64,000 nucleotides of DNA from Fictibacillus arsenicus. GTDB lineage: Bacteria; Bacillota; Bacilli; Bacillales; Fictibacillaceae. This document shows positions 7,214-17,246 of this stretch, piece after piece; the first letter of the stretch is position 1, and each line of letters starts with the position of its first letter. Made by a program: the position numbers and the translations under genes. The notes under the pieces are model-generated. The model ran no database searches. It saw nothing but the letters and a program-made list of their open reading frames with translations, and was not told where the DNA came from. The DNA lies in contig NZ_MQMF01000001.1 of NCBI RefSeq assembly GCF_001999465.1, positions 62,001 to 126,000 on the forward strand. The letters are read 5' to 3'.

Positions 7214-8452
7214 ATGAGCTATATTGAACAAAGAAAAAAATTCTATGAGAATATACCAGAGTTTTGGGCAGATATGTATGGACAAGAGTATGCGTTGTAT
7301 ACACCCCACTTTATTGAAAAAGAAGAAGCAGATTCGGTTAAGGAGTTTGGATCCAGGGTAAGTCAAATTTTTTTTAAAACAGCTGTACTTCTTCAATCCC
7401 AAAGTTTGAAAGATGATATTTTAAGACTTTTAGGTTTTCCGGATTCATTGTTTTCGTTCCTCCGCTTTCCTACAGCTCTCCCAAAAACAGTGATCGGCCG
7501 GATTGATTCTATTGAAACCCAGGATGGTCACAAAGTGATGGAGTTTAACAGTGATACACCTACATTTATCTATGAGTGCTTCAAAATAAACGGGCTGATT
7601 TCGCAACATTTCGGGGGTAATGATCCCAACGCAGGTTCGGAAGAGGAACTAAAACTTGCAGTTCGATCAGCGATTCTTACTTCCTATCGAGGATTAAAAA
7701 CTTCGCATTCACCAAACATAGTATTTACATCTCATGATGACAATATAGAAGATAAACAAACCGTCCTTTATTTGAAGAAGCTATGTGGTTTCCCATCTCA
7801 ATACATTCCTTTAGATCAGCTTGTTATCAAAAAGAATGAAGGGCTTTATGATACAGAAGGAAAAAAGATTGATGTCTTGTACCGCCAGACATTTCCGATC
7901 GAATTGCTTATTCAGGATAAAGACATAGCGACAGATGAGAAGATTGGTCTGCAGCTGACTGATCTTGTTATACAAAAGAAGCTTGCGATTGTTAATCCTC
8001 CTTCTGCATTTTTATTACAGAGCAAAGCTGTACTTGCTGTCATCTGGGGTATGCATGAAGAACACGCAACTTTTTTTACCGAAGAGGAACACGAATGGAT
8101 CGGCCAATATTTTTTACCCACTTATTTAGAACCTGATCTATTCCTAAAAAATAAAGAAATGTTTGTGCAAAAACCTGTATTCGGCCGTGAAGGTGATACG
8201 GTCCGAATATTTAATGGAGAAGGCAAGCTGCTCGATCAAGACAAACATACAACATATGAACATTATGTAAGTGTTTATCAGAAGTACGCTCCTCTTCCAA
8301 AAATGAGCTTCGAATCACAAAATGGAACGATTGAAGGACACCGTATGACAGGTACATTTATCATAAACGGCAGACCAAGTGCTTTCGGGTACCGTGTAGG
8401 AAACCGTATTACAGATAACCTTTCTTACTTTCTTCCTTCTTGTATAAAATAA
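7214..8452 (+). CDS. Glutathionylspermidine-synthetase-like ATP-grasp protein (YgiC/YjfC family)
   Basis: A 412-residue protein of the glutathionylspermidine synthase pre-ATP-grasp family. Recognisable parts are VMEFNSDTPTFIYE (about residues 112-125, like the YNADTPT motif), VDVLYRQTFPIELL, and the ATP-grasp lysine segment KPVFGREGDTVRI (about 318-330). A C-terminal block GRPSAFGYRVGNRITD follows. Family enzymes form an amide bond to a glutathione- or peptide-like carboxylate using ATP; the substrate here is unknown, and bacilli normally lack glutathione. CGGAGG lies 10 bases before ATG 7214. No amidase domain is present, so it is synthetase-only, as in YgiC. Confidence 0.88.
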   Translation: MSYIEQRKKFYENIPEFWADMYGQEYALYTPHFIEKEEADSVKEFGSRVSQIFFKTAVLLQSQSLKDDILRLLGFPDSLFSFLRFPTALPKTVIGRIDSIETQDGHKVMEFNSDTPTFIYECFKINGLISQHFGGNDPNAGSEEELKLAVRSAILTSYRGLKTSHSPNIVFTSHDDNIEDKQTVLYLKKLCGFPSQYIPLDQLVIKKNEGLYDTEGKKIDVLYRQTFPIELLIQDKDIATDEKIGLQLTDLVIQKKLAIVNPPSAFLLQSKAVLAVIWGMHEEHATFFTEEEHEWIGQYFLPTYLEPDLFLKNKEMFVQKPVFGREGDTVRIFNGEGKLLDQDKHTTYEHYVSVYQKYAPLPKMSFESQNGTIEGHRMTGTFIINGRPSAFGYRVGNRITDNLSYFLPSCIK

Positions 8453-8454
8453 AA

Positions 8455-8496
8455 AGCGCCTTTCCACTTTATTTCGTGGAGGGCGCTGATTTATTT
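8455..8496. terminator. Bidirectional terminator, ATP-grasp gene and yrzI-type operon
   Basis: AGCGCC (8455-8460) pairs with GGCGCT (8482-8487), extended by CCAC/GTGG, with an eight-base loop and T-rich DNA on both sides. It lies between the stop codons of two convergent units. Confidence 0.8.
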
Positions 8497-8649
8497 TTAA
8501 AGCAATGAAGATATATTATAAGCTGCCTTTTCTTTAGCCCGGTCATATAGAGATTTTACTCTCTTATCAATCATGTATTGTTCTTCTGATCTATGGGTTC
8601 TTTTAATTGAAAAGGTAATCGTTACAAAAAACAAATGTAATGTAAACAT
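8497..8649 (-). CDS. YrzI-type small protein, 50 residues
   Basis: ATG 8649 is preceded by AGGAGTG at a suitable distance. The 50-residue product begins MFTLHLFFVTITFSIKR and continues with a charged helix containing SEEQYMIDKRVKSLYDR. A short hydrophobic Thr/Phe-rich strand followed by KR and an acidic-basic helix is the pattern of the YrzI family of Bacillus small proteins. It ends at a bidirectional terminator. In B. subtilis yrzI is the last ORF of a transcript with several tiny upstream ORFs, and this locus has the same design. Function is unknown. Confidence 0.6.
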   Translation of the reverse strand: MFTLHLFFVTITFSIKRTHRSEEQYMIDKRVKSLYDRAKEKAAYNISSLL

Positions 8650-8689
8650 ATTGTTAGTCACTCCTAATTTGTGATTTTTATTTTTTAGT

Positions 8690-8749
8690 TTAGGTCGAGT
8701 CTTTCTCCGTTAACAGCCATGTAAGCAGTGTAATTCCTACCATTATCAT
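8690..8749 (-). CDS. Micro-ORF of 19 codons upstream of yrzI-type gene
   Basis: AAGGAGGAGATTGCA precedes ATG 8749, an almost ideal ribosome binding site. The peptide is MIMVGITLLTWLLTEKDST, a short hydrophobic helix followed by a Glu-Lys pair (codons GAG AAA) and a polar end. It lies 40 bases upstream of the YrzI-type start, inside the same presumed transcript and immediately downstream of the hairpin at 8784-8806. In B. subtilis a comparable peptide ORF in the yrzI mRNA (S1025) is the target of the ribosome-dependent RNase Rae1. Whether that holds here is inference. Confidence 0.55.
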   Translation of the reverse strand: MIMVGITLLTWLLTEKDST

Positions 8750-8777
8750 TGCAATCTCCTCCTTAAAATTTTTATAT

Positions 8778-8806
8778 AAAAAACACCGCAGGAAATCCCT
8801 GCGGTG
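8778..8806 (-). terminator. Hairpin A / candidate attenuator before the 19-codon ORF
   Basis: CACCGCAGG (8784-8792) and CCTGCGGTG (8798-8806) form a perfect 9-bp stem, followed on the minus strand by six T. Its arms are almost the same as those of hairpin B at 8826-8848, so arms of A and B could pair with each other instead. Confidence 0.75.
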
Positions 8807-8820
8807 CAAAAATGGTCATA

Positions 8821-8850
8821 TAAAAACCGCAGGCATTCGAACTGCGGTGT
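8821..8850 (-). terminator. Hairpin B / terminator after the 26-codon ORF
   Basis: ACCGCAG (8826-8832) and CTGCGGT (8842-8848) form a 7-bp stem, followed on the minus strand by five T. It lies 13 bases after the stop codon of the 26-codon ORF. Confidence 0.75.
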
Positions 8851-8862
8851 CTTTTAAATAGA

Positions 8863-8943
8863 TTAAATAGACATACTGCTCCTGTTGGCGGTCGAACGTA
8901 ATTTATTATTTAGTTTAATAGTTGTGCGTACTTTTAAGTTCAT
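8863..8943 (-). CDS. Micro-ORF of 26 codons, basic peptide
   Basis: AAAAGGAGGTTGAACAAA precedes ATG 8943, one of the strongest ribosome binding sites in the window. The 26-residue product begins MNLKVRTTIKLNNKLRS and ends ANRSSMSI. It is rich in Lys and Arg and has no hydrophobic span. It is preceded by a good promoter (8985-9013) and followed by two hairpins with T-runs. I know no family for it. It may be a leader peptide or an independent small protein; the two hairpins suggest that ribosome position could influence downstream expression, which is inference. Confidence 0.5.
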   Translation of the reverse strand: MNLKVRTTIKLNNKLRSTANRSSMSI

Positions 8944-8984
8944 TTTGTTCAACCTCCTTTTTGTAATTTTACTTTCCTTAGTAA

Positions 8985-9013
8985 ATCATACACAATTTAC
9001 CAATTGTTGTAAA
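8985..9013 (-). promoter_or_regulatory. Promoter with palindromic spacer for the small-ORF operon
   Basis: On the minus strand TTTACA (9008-9013) and TATGAT (8985-8990) are separated by exactly 17 bases. The spacer contains the inverted repeat ACAATT (8992-8997) / AATTGT (9002-9007) with a four-base centre, a possible operator. The first start codon lies about 42 bases downstream. Confidence 0.65.
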
Positions 9014-9158
9014 GTTTTTTTTTGCCTTTAAAAGGATATTCATTTTGCTCAGAAAGTTTCCTGCTTTTTTAAAAATTGGGTATTATTTATTAAAGTTATT
9101 TATGTGTACACTTTCACAAACTTTTATTATAATAATAATCGTAAAGGGGGAAACACAA

Positions 9159-10049
9159 ATGATACATCCTAAGGTCATTTTCGCTTCTACAAGACCTTTT
9201 TCACTAACGGCTTCAGTCATTCCTGTAATATTTGGAACGATTTTAGCTTTGCAATGGACAAGCATCAACTGGACTACATTCTTACTCACGCTTTTTGGAG
9301 CTGTATTTTTGCAATGCGGCACAAACCTTGTAAATGATTATTTTGATCATGTAAAAGGAGCTGATATTCCTGGCTCTTTAAGCCCGTCTGGTGTTATCGA
9401 CCGAAAAGAAATGACACCTCGACAAGTATATATTACAGGACTAATTTTCTTTAGCCTAAGTATCATTTTAGGATTGATTTTAACAGCATTAACCGGACCA
9501 GTTGTTCTTTATATCGGTATTCCATCATTATTGGTAGGCTATTTTTACACAGCAACACGTTATGCATTAGCTTATAACGGATTAGGTGAGGTAGCTTCAG
9601 GAAGTACTTTGGGAATTTTAGCGGTTGTTGGATCTTTTTATACCCAAACACTTAATTTGAATTTGGAAGTCTTTTTGGCAGCCATACCAAATGCTCTTCT
9701 TGTAATGGCCATTCTTCATGCCAATAATTTAAGAGACTTTGATACGGATAAACAGATTGGGAAAACGACTATTGCAGGCTTGATCGGCAGGAAGGCCTCC
9801 CGTATCGAGTACTATATTCTAATGCTTGGAACGTACGTTAGTTTAATTTCTTTGGTGCTTTTAAATATTTTACCTGCTTGGAGTCTGATTGCTGCTATTA
9901 CGCTCCCTATCGCATTAAAAGGGCTGCAGATTGCAGTATCCACATGGGAAGCCAAGCAGCTTAACAAGGCTCTAGGATTAACTGCCATGCTTCACATGGC
10001 TTTTGGTATTCTATTATGTATTGGAACATTAACAGGTATTCTGTTATAA
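9159..10049 (+). CDS. UbiA family prenyltransferase, MenA-like
   Basis: A 296-residue polytopic membrane protein. The two Asp-rich prenyl-diphosphate motifs are visible: NLVNDYFDHVKG near residue 60 and NNLRDFDTDKQIG near 190. The family attaches isoprenoid chains to aromatic acceptors; the closest expected role is 1,4-dihydroxy-2-naphthoate prenyltransferase in menaquinone synthesis. The start ATG 9159 follows AAAGGGGG, whereas the longer frame from 9045 lacks a ribosome binding site. The sequence departs from the canonical Bacillus MenA at both motifs, so it could be a paralogue. No other men genes are nearby. Confidence 0.8.
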   Translation: MIHPKVIFASTRPFSLTASVIPVIFGTILALQWTSINWTTFLLTLFGAVFLQCGTNLVNDYFDHVKGADIPGSLSPSGVIDRKEMTPRQVYITGLIFFSLSIILGLILTALTGPVVLYIGIPSLLVGYFYTATRYALAYNGLGEVASGSTLGILAVVGSFYTQTLNLNLEVFLAAIPNALLVMAILHANNLRDFDTDKQIGKTTIAGLIGRKASRIEYYILMLGTYVSLISLVLLNILPAWSLIAAITLPIALKGLQIAVSTWEAKQLNKALGLTAMLHMAFGILLCIGTLTGILL

Positions 10050-10053
10050 CAAA

Positions 10054-10086
10054 AACACGTCCTCCTGAATCGGAGGACGTGTTTTT

Positions 10087-10088
<2 letters not shown>
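10054..10088. terminator. Bidirectional terminator between menA-like gene and gdh
   Basis: AACACGTCCTCC (10054-10065) pairs perfectly with 10072-10083 over a six-base loop, with an A-run on the left and a T-run on the right. It serves both convergent genes. Confidence 0.92.
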
Positions 10089-11750
<1,662 letters not shown>

Positions 11751-11787
11751 AAAACCACTTCTCTCTTTTCTTGAAATTGTTAAAACT

Positions 11788-11819
11788 TAGTATGACCTTT
11801 TACGGTTATTCAGTATTCA
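11788..11819 (-). promoter_or_regulatory. Candidate sigma-G promoter of glcU-gdh
   Basis: On the minus strand TGAATA (11814-11819) and CATACTA (11788-11794) match both halves of the sigma-G consensus. The 19-base spacing is one or two bases longer than usual. It lies about 40 bases upstream of the glcU start, fitting the known forespore expression of this operon. Confidence 0.6.
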
Positions 11820-11844
11820 TACCCCTAATTTCAGTTCATAAAAA

Positions 11845-11877
11845 CAAAAATACCGCCCCTTTTTAAGGAACGGTACG
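11845..11877 (-). terminator. Intrinsic terminator of yrhC
   Basis: TACCG (11851-11855) with CGGTA (11871-11875), extended by CCTT/AAGG, is followed by TTTTTG on the minus strand. Confidence 0.75.
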
Positions 11878-11897
11878 TGAAATTAATGATTAGTTTT

Positions 11898-12137
11898 TTA
11901 TTTTGTAATTTCCTGTATTTCCACTTTGCACTTTCTAACCACATTGTACATAAGTGCGGTAAAGCCTAAACATGTTAGTGAAGCGATACCTAGAGTAATC
12001 GATTGGATAAAGTTTTTATCTTCTACTGGAAGTACTAATCCTAAATAGAAGAATGTGCTTACTGCCAACAAAATAAAGCCAAAGCGCTGGTAGTCAGCCA
12101 TCTTTTTTTTTAATTCTTTCTCAATTTTGTTTGTCAT
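11898..12137 (-). CDS. yrhC: YrhC-like small membrane protein
   Basis: A 79-residue protein with two hydrophobic segments (about 20-38 and 45-65) between charged ends. The start (MTNKIEKELKKKMADYQRFG, then FILLAVSTFFYLGL) resembles YrhC, the last gene of the B. subtilis mtnN-mccAB-yrhC operon. AGGAGGTAG precedes the ATG. Here it is cut off from mccB by a terminator and about 410 bases of non-coding DNA, so it may have its own promoter. Function is unknown. Confidence 0.7.
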   Translation of the reverse strand: MTNKIEKELKKKMADYQRFGFILLAVSTFFYLGLVLPVEDKNFIQSITLGIASLTCLGFTALMYNVVRKCKVEIQEITK

Positions 12138-12369
12138 GCAGCTTCTACCTCCTAACCTCTATTAACAGAATAACATAGGTAAGTCAGCTACCTGCCAAGC
12201 ACTTTTTGACAATCTAGTGAAAAAACTATGGCTAAATAGTGATGAAATCATATGTTGTGAAACAAGCTTCCGCACTTCGTTAGTAGCTTTTGGTGCTAGC
12301 ACAATCTTTTTCTTAATTTTTGCATGTTGATTCTAGATTTTCTCTCTGGAATAAACAAATAAAATTTGA

Positions 12370-12482
12370 CTGAACAAAATAGCGGTTAACTTAACAATAA
12401 TTCAAGCTGACCGTACAAAAAATTGGAGCAACCGAACAAATTTTCTTATTAACCGCACAAAAACAGTTTTACCACAGAAAAA
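12370..12482. repeat. Degenerate 21-bp-period array
   Basis: Within the gene-free stretch 12138-12549, variants of CCGNACAAAA recur with start positions 12370, 12390, 12411, 12432 and 12453, almost exactly 21 bases apart; a faint copy is at about 12472. The units are too diverged to be a fresh tandem duplication. The rest of the stretch holds only the mccB terminator. Confidence 0.55.
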
Positions 12483-12509
12483 TGTCCGCCTGAAAAAGAC
12501 GCCTTCTTC

Positions 12510-12546
12510 AAAAAAAAAGAGCAAACGCATCAGCGCTTGCTCTTTG
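12510..12546 (-). terminator. Intrinsic terminator of mccB
   Basis: AAAGAGCAA (12517-12525) pairs with TTGCTCTTT (12537-12545), with a GCG/CGC extension. A long T-run follows on the minus strand. It ends the yrrT-mccB transcript before yrhC. Confidence 0.85.
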
Positions 12547-12549
12547 TAA

Positions 12550-14611
<2,062 letters not shown>

Positions 14612-14623
14612 TCTTTCAGCCCT

Positions 14624-15091
14624 CTATTCAGCGAAAACAACGTGCCACTCATCTTTTTTAGAAAGCATCTTGCGTGCAATTTCTTTAGCGCCTTCAAGGC
14701 TATGATTTGCTGCCCATCCGCACTGTACCTCATTACAAGCAGGTACTTCAGTGGCTTCTAATACATCGTTAAGTGTTTTTTCTAAAACTTCTAGAATTTC
14801 ATCATAGTTATCATGGTTAATAACAGATAAATAGAAGCCTGTTTGGCAACCCATCGGGCTGATATCTACAACAGTAGAATGGTGGTTGCGGATATTCTCT
14901 GCCATCAAGTGCTCGATTGAGTGAAGACCTTCCATTGGCATGTGGTCTTTGTTCGGCTGGCAAAAGCGGATGTCGTACTTATGAATGACGTCACCGTTAG
15001 CTCCAGAAGTCGTACCTGCTAAACGGATATATGGTGCAACAACTTTTGTATGATCAAGATTAAAGCTTTCAACATTCATTTTTTTTGTCAT
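14624..15091 (-). CDS. luxS: S-ribosylhomocysteine lyase LuxS (AI-2 synthase)
   Basis: A 155-residue protein of normal LuxS length. The metal ligands are seen in HSIEH (His57, His61) and in the Cys of [11 protein letters not shown] near residue 125. The catalytic Cys is in SPMGCQTGF (Cys82) and the general base Glu is in the HSIEH segment. It cleaves S-ribosylhomocysteine to homocysteine and the AI-2 precursor DPD. Its start overlaps the mtnN stop by one base, so it sits inside the recycling operon, between MtnN, which supplies its substrate, and MccA, which uses its product. In B. subtilis luxS is elsewhere. Confidence 0.97.
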   Translation of the reverse strand: MTKKMNVESFNLDHTKVVAPYIRLAGTTSGANGDVIHKYDIRFCQPNKDHMPMEGLHSIEHLMAENIRNHHSTVVDISPMGCQTGFYLSVINHDNYDEILEVLEKTLNDVLEATEVPACNEVQCGWAANHSLEGAKEIARKMLSKKDEWHVVFAE

Positions 15092-15792
15092 TATGATTTC
15101 AGCTCCTCTACGATTTGTTGAACTAGTTCTGCGGAATTCTTTGATGCTGTCTCCAAAAACTGGTCATAAGATACTCGGGCATCTTTCCCGGCAATGTCTG
15201 ATAATGACCGGATAATAACAAAAGGTACATTAAACTGATAGCATGTTTGTGCAATTGCTGCAGCTTCCATCTCGGCAGCATACAATGCCGGAAATTTCTT
15301 GCGTATGTCTTCTACCCTCTCATGATCACTCATAAACGAATCGCCGGATGCGATTAAACCTTTGGCAATTTGAATATTTTCAACACGTGCGCCTGCTTTT
15401 ACTGCTGCTTCTACAAGTGTTTGGTCAGGCTTATAATTTGCAGGCATTTGAGGTACTTGCCCAAATTCGTATCCGAAAATCGTTGCATCTACATCATGAT
15501 GTCGCACTTCAGTGGATATCACAACATCACCTACATTCAGATCAGTATGAAAACCGCCTGCAGATCCCGTATTTAAAATTACATCTGGTTCATACATCTG
15601 AATCATGAGTGTAGTACCAATCGCTGCGTTTACTTTACCGATCCCGCATTTCAACAGAACAACTTCCTGATCGTTTAAAAATCCTTGATAGAATTCACAT
15701 CCTGCAAGCTTTTTTTCCTGAAGGTCTGACAGTTGCTCTCTTAATAGAACAACCTCTTCTTCCATTGCACCAATAATTCCAATTCTCTTCAT
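15091..15792 (-). CDS. mtnN: 5'-methylthioadenosine/S-adenosylhomocysteine nucleosidase
   Basis: A 233-residue nucleosidase of the Pfs family. It starts [14 protein letters not shown], has NTGSAGGF and SGDSF motifs and ends with the catalytic region [11 protein letters not shown] and [10 protein letters not shown]. It removes adenine from S-adenosylhomocysteine, methylthioadenosine and 5'-deoxyadenosine. The product S-ribosylhomocysteine is the substrate of LuxS encoded directly downstream. It is preceded by yrrT with a 16-base gap; GGAGA is the ribosome binding site. Confidence 0.96.
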   Translation of the reverse strand: MKRIGIIGAMEEEVVLLREQLSDLQEKKLAGCEFYQGFLNDQEVVLLKCGIGKVNAAIGTTLMIQMYEPDVILNTGSAGGFHTDLNVGDVVISTEVRHHDVDATIFGYEFGQVPQMPANYKPDQTLVEAAVKAGARVENIQIAKGLIASGDSFMSDHERVEDIRKKFPALYAAEMEAAAIAQTCYQFNVPFVIIRSLSDIAGKDARVSYDQFLETASKNSAELVQQIVEELKS

Positions 15793-15808
15793 GTTAAATC
15801 TCCATTAT

Positions 15809-16447
15809 CTATTTTTTTACCGCTTCCATAAGCCAGACATACTCATTTAGCTTTTCAAATGTGATATCAAACTCGTGTTTTTTGAAAATGTCTTCGAGTA
15901 CACCAAGAGTTGTATAATATTCAGTCTGCAAATCTTTTAATAGATTCAGGTACCCTTGTTTTTTGACTTTTTCATGACGTTCTTTTTTATCTGATTCGTG
16001 AAGGAATGCGGTATCTGCAAAAACAATTTTACCATCTTTTTTGAGCAGCTGGCTATAGTGTCCAACAGCAGCGTCTTTTTCTTCATCTGTCAGGTGATGA
16101 AAAGCATACGTACTGACAATCGTATCGATCTCTACGTCTAATTCGGGAAAAGATAAAAAGTCCCCATCATGCAGCACTAGTTTTGGATTTCTTTTTAAAG
16201 CTTTTTCTCGCATTCCTTTTGAAGGTTCGATTCCAATAACGGTTTTACCTTTTGAAAGCAGCTTTTCACTCAAATTACCTGTTCCTACCCCAAATTCTAA
16301 AACTGCATGACCTGATTTATTTACCACAGTTTCTAGAATATGATCATAGTTATGAAAAACTTCCTTATATTCTTGTGTCTCCCCAGCCACAGTTTCATCA
16401 TAAGAAGAAGACCATTCATCAAATAGTTCAATAAACTCTCGTCCCAT
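15809..16447 (-). CDS. yrrT: YrrT-type SAM-dependent methyltransferase
   Basis: About 212 residues, starting at ATG 16447 (MGREFIELFDEWSSSYDE), preceded by TTGGAGTG. The class I methyltransferase motif I is VLEFGVGTGNLSEKLL (about 48-63) and motif II follows at IGIEPSKGMR. It heads the operon that recycles S-adenosylhomocysteine, the by-product of methyl transfer, as in B. subtilis yrrT-mtnN-mccAB. The methyl acceptor is not known. Confidence 0.93.
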   Translation of the reverse strand: MGREFIELFDEWSSSYDETVAGETQEYKEVFHNYDHILETVVNKSGHAVLEFGVGTGNLSEKLLSKGKTVIGIEPSKGMREKALKRNPKLVLHDGDFLSFPELDVEIDTIVSTYAFHHLTDEEKDAAVGHYSQLLKKDGKIVFADTAFLHESDKKERHEKVKKQGYLNLLKDLQTEYYTTLGVLEDIFKKHEFDITFEKLNEYVWLMEAVKK

Positions 16448-16477
16448 TTTTGTCACTCCAAATTATTAAAATATATT

Positions 16478-16520
16478 ATTCCTATCAATATACTATGAAT
16501 TAATTGTTTACAGGTTCCAA
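16478..16520 (-). promoter_or_regulatory. Promoter and candidate CymR operator of the yrrT-mccB operon
   Basis: On the minus strand TTGGAA (16515-16520) and CATAGT (16492-16497) are 17 bases apart. A 23-bp imperfect palindrome at 16478-16500 covers the -10 box. Its arms are ATTCATA and the mirrored TAGGAAT. CymR sites in B. subtilis are AT-rich interrupted palindromes of this type, and CymR itself is encoded at 36251-36670. The match is by eye. Confidence 0.5.
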
Positions 16521-16582
16521 ATTACCATAAATTCATGTGTTTTTCAAATGTATGAACCTGTTAAATGATGAAAACAAATGCA

Positions 16583-16610
16583 AAAAAACTCTGAAATACA
16601 TTCAGAGTTA
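16583..16610 (-). terminator. Intrinsic terminator of modAB
   Basis: AACTCTGAA (16588-16596) pairs with TTCAGAGTT (16601-16609), followed by seven T on the minus strand. It stands between the modB stop and the yrrT promoter. Confidence 0.85.
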
Positions 16611-16613
16611 TGG

Positions 16614-17246
16614 TTAAACTGATTTTTTTGCAAAAATTGAACTAATCGCTAACATAACAAATGAAAACAGTGTGAGGAACAACGATAAAATCAGAGCTTT
16701 TTGTTCATCTCCTAAAAGGACATAATCATATATAGCAAGTGGAGCGGTTTGGGTGATACCCGGAATATTCCCCGCTATCATAAGAGTTGCACCGAACTCT
16801 CCAATCGCTCTTAAGAAAGAAAGCATAACAGCGGCAATCACTCCATGTTTCGCTAGAGGAATGCTTACTCTATGAAAAATATTCCAACCCGATCCATCCA
16901 GTCGTGCAGCATCAATGATGTTGTCATCTAAATTTTCAAAAGAAGCTTTGGCTGTACGAAAAAACAAAGGAAAAGCAACGATTGCTGCCGCTAGAACAGC
17001 AGCTTTCCAAGTGAATACCCATTGTAAGCCTAACCTGCCTAAACCATCATTTCCTAACAGCAGCAATAATATATAGCCAACTACGGAAGGAGGCAAAATT
17101 AATGGAAGGCTAAAGATTGTTTCAATGATTGTTTTTCCTCTAAAAGACAAACGCGCAAACAAATAGGATAGCGGCAACCCTGTTGCCACTACAAAAATTG
17201 TAGCAATTAACGCAGTTTCTAAAGATAGTACCAATGGATGAATCAA
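16614..17246 (-). CDS. modB: Molybdate ABC transporter permease ModB
   Basis: A 210-residue membrane protein with five or six helices. The ABC permease EAA loop is visible as AARLDGSGWNIFHRVSIPLAKHG (about residues 130-152; the central part is the conserved EAA motif). ILPPSVVGYILL near residue 50 and RAIGEFGATLMIAGN near 165 are typical of ModB/CysT-type permeases. Its start overlaps the end of modA by 4 bases (ATGA). No ATPase gene (modC) is adjacent, so an ATPase encoded elsewhere must energise it. Confidence 0.92.
   Translation of the reverse strand: MIHPLVLSLETALIATIFVVATGLPLSYLFARLSFRGKTIIETIFSLPLILPPSVVGYILLLLLGNDGLGRLGLQWVFTWKAAVLAAAIVAFPLFFRTAKASFENLDDNIIDAARLDGSGWNIFHRVSIPLAKHGVIAAVMLSFLRAIGEFGATLMIAGNIPGITQTAPLAIYDYVLLGDEQKALILSLFLTLFSFVMLAISSIFAKKSV

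Noticed and set aside
12138-12549. Hidden small gene in the gap between mccB and yrhC
   Set aside because: No frame with start, ribosome binding site and reasonable length was found. The visible structure is the mccB terminator and the degenerate periodic array.
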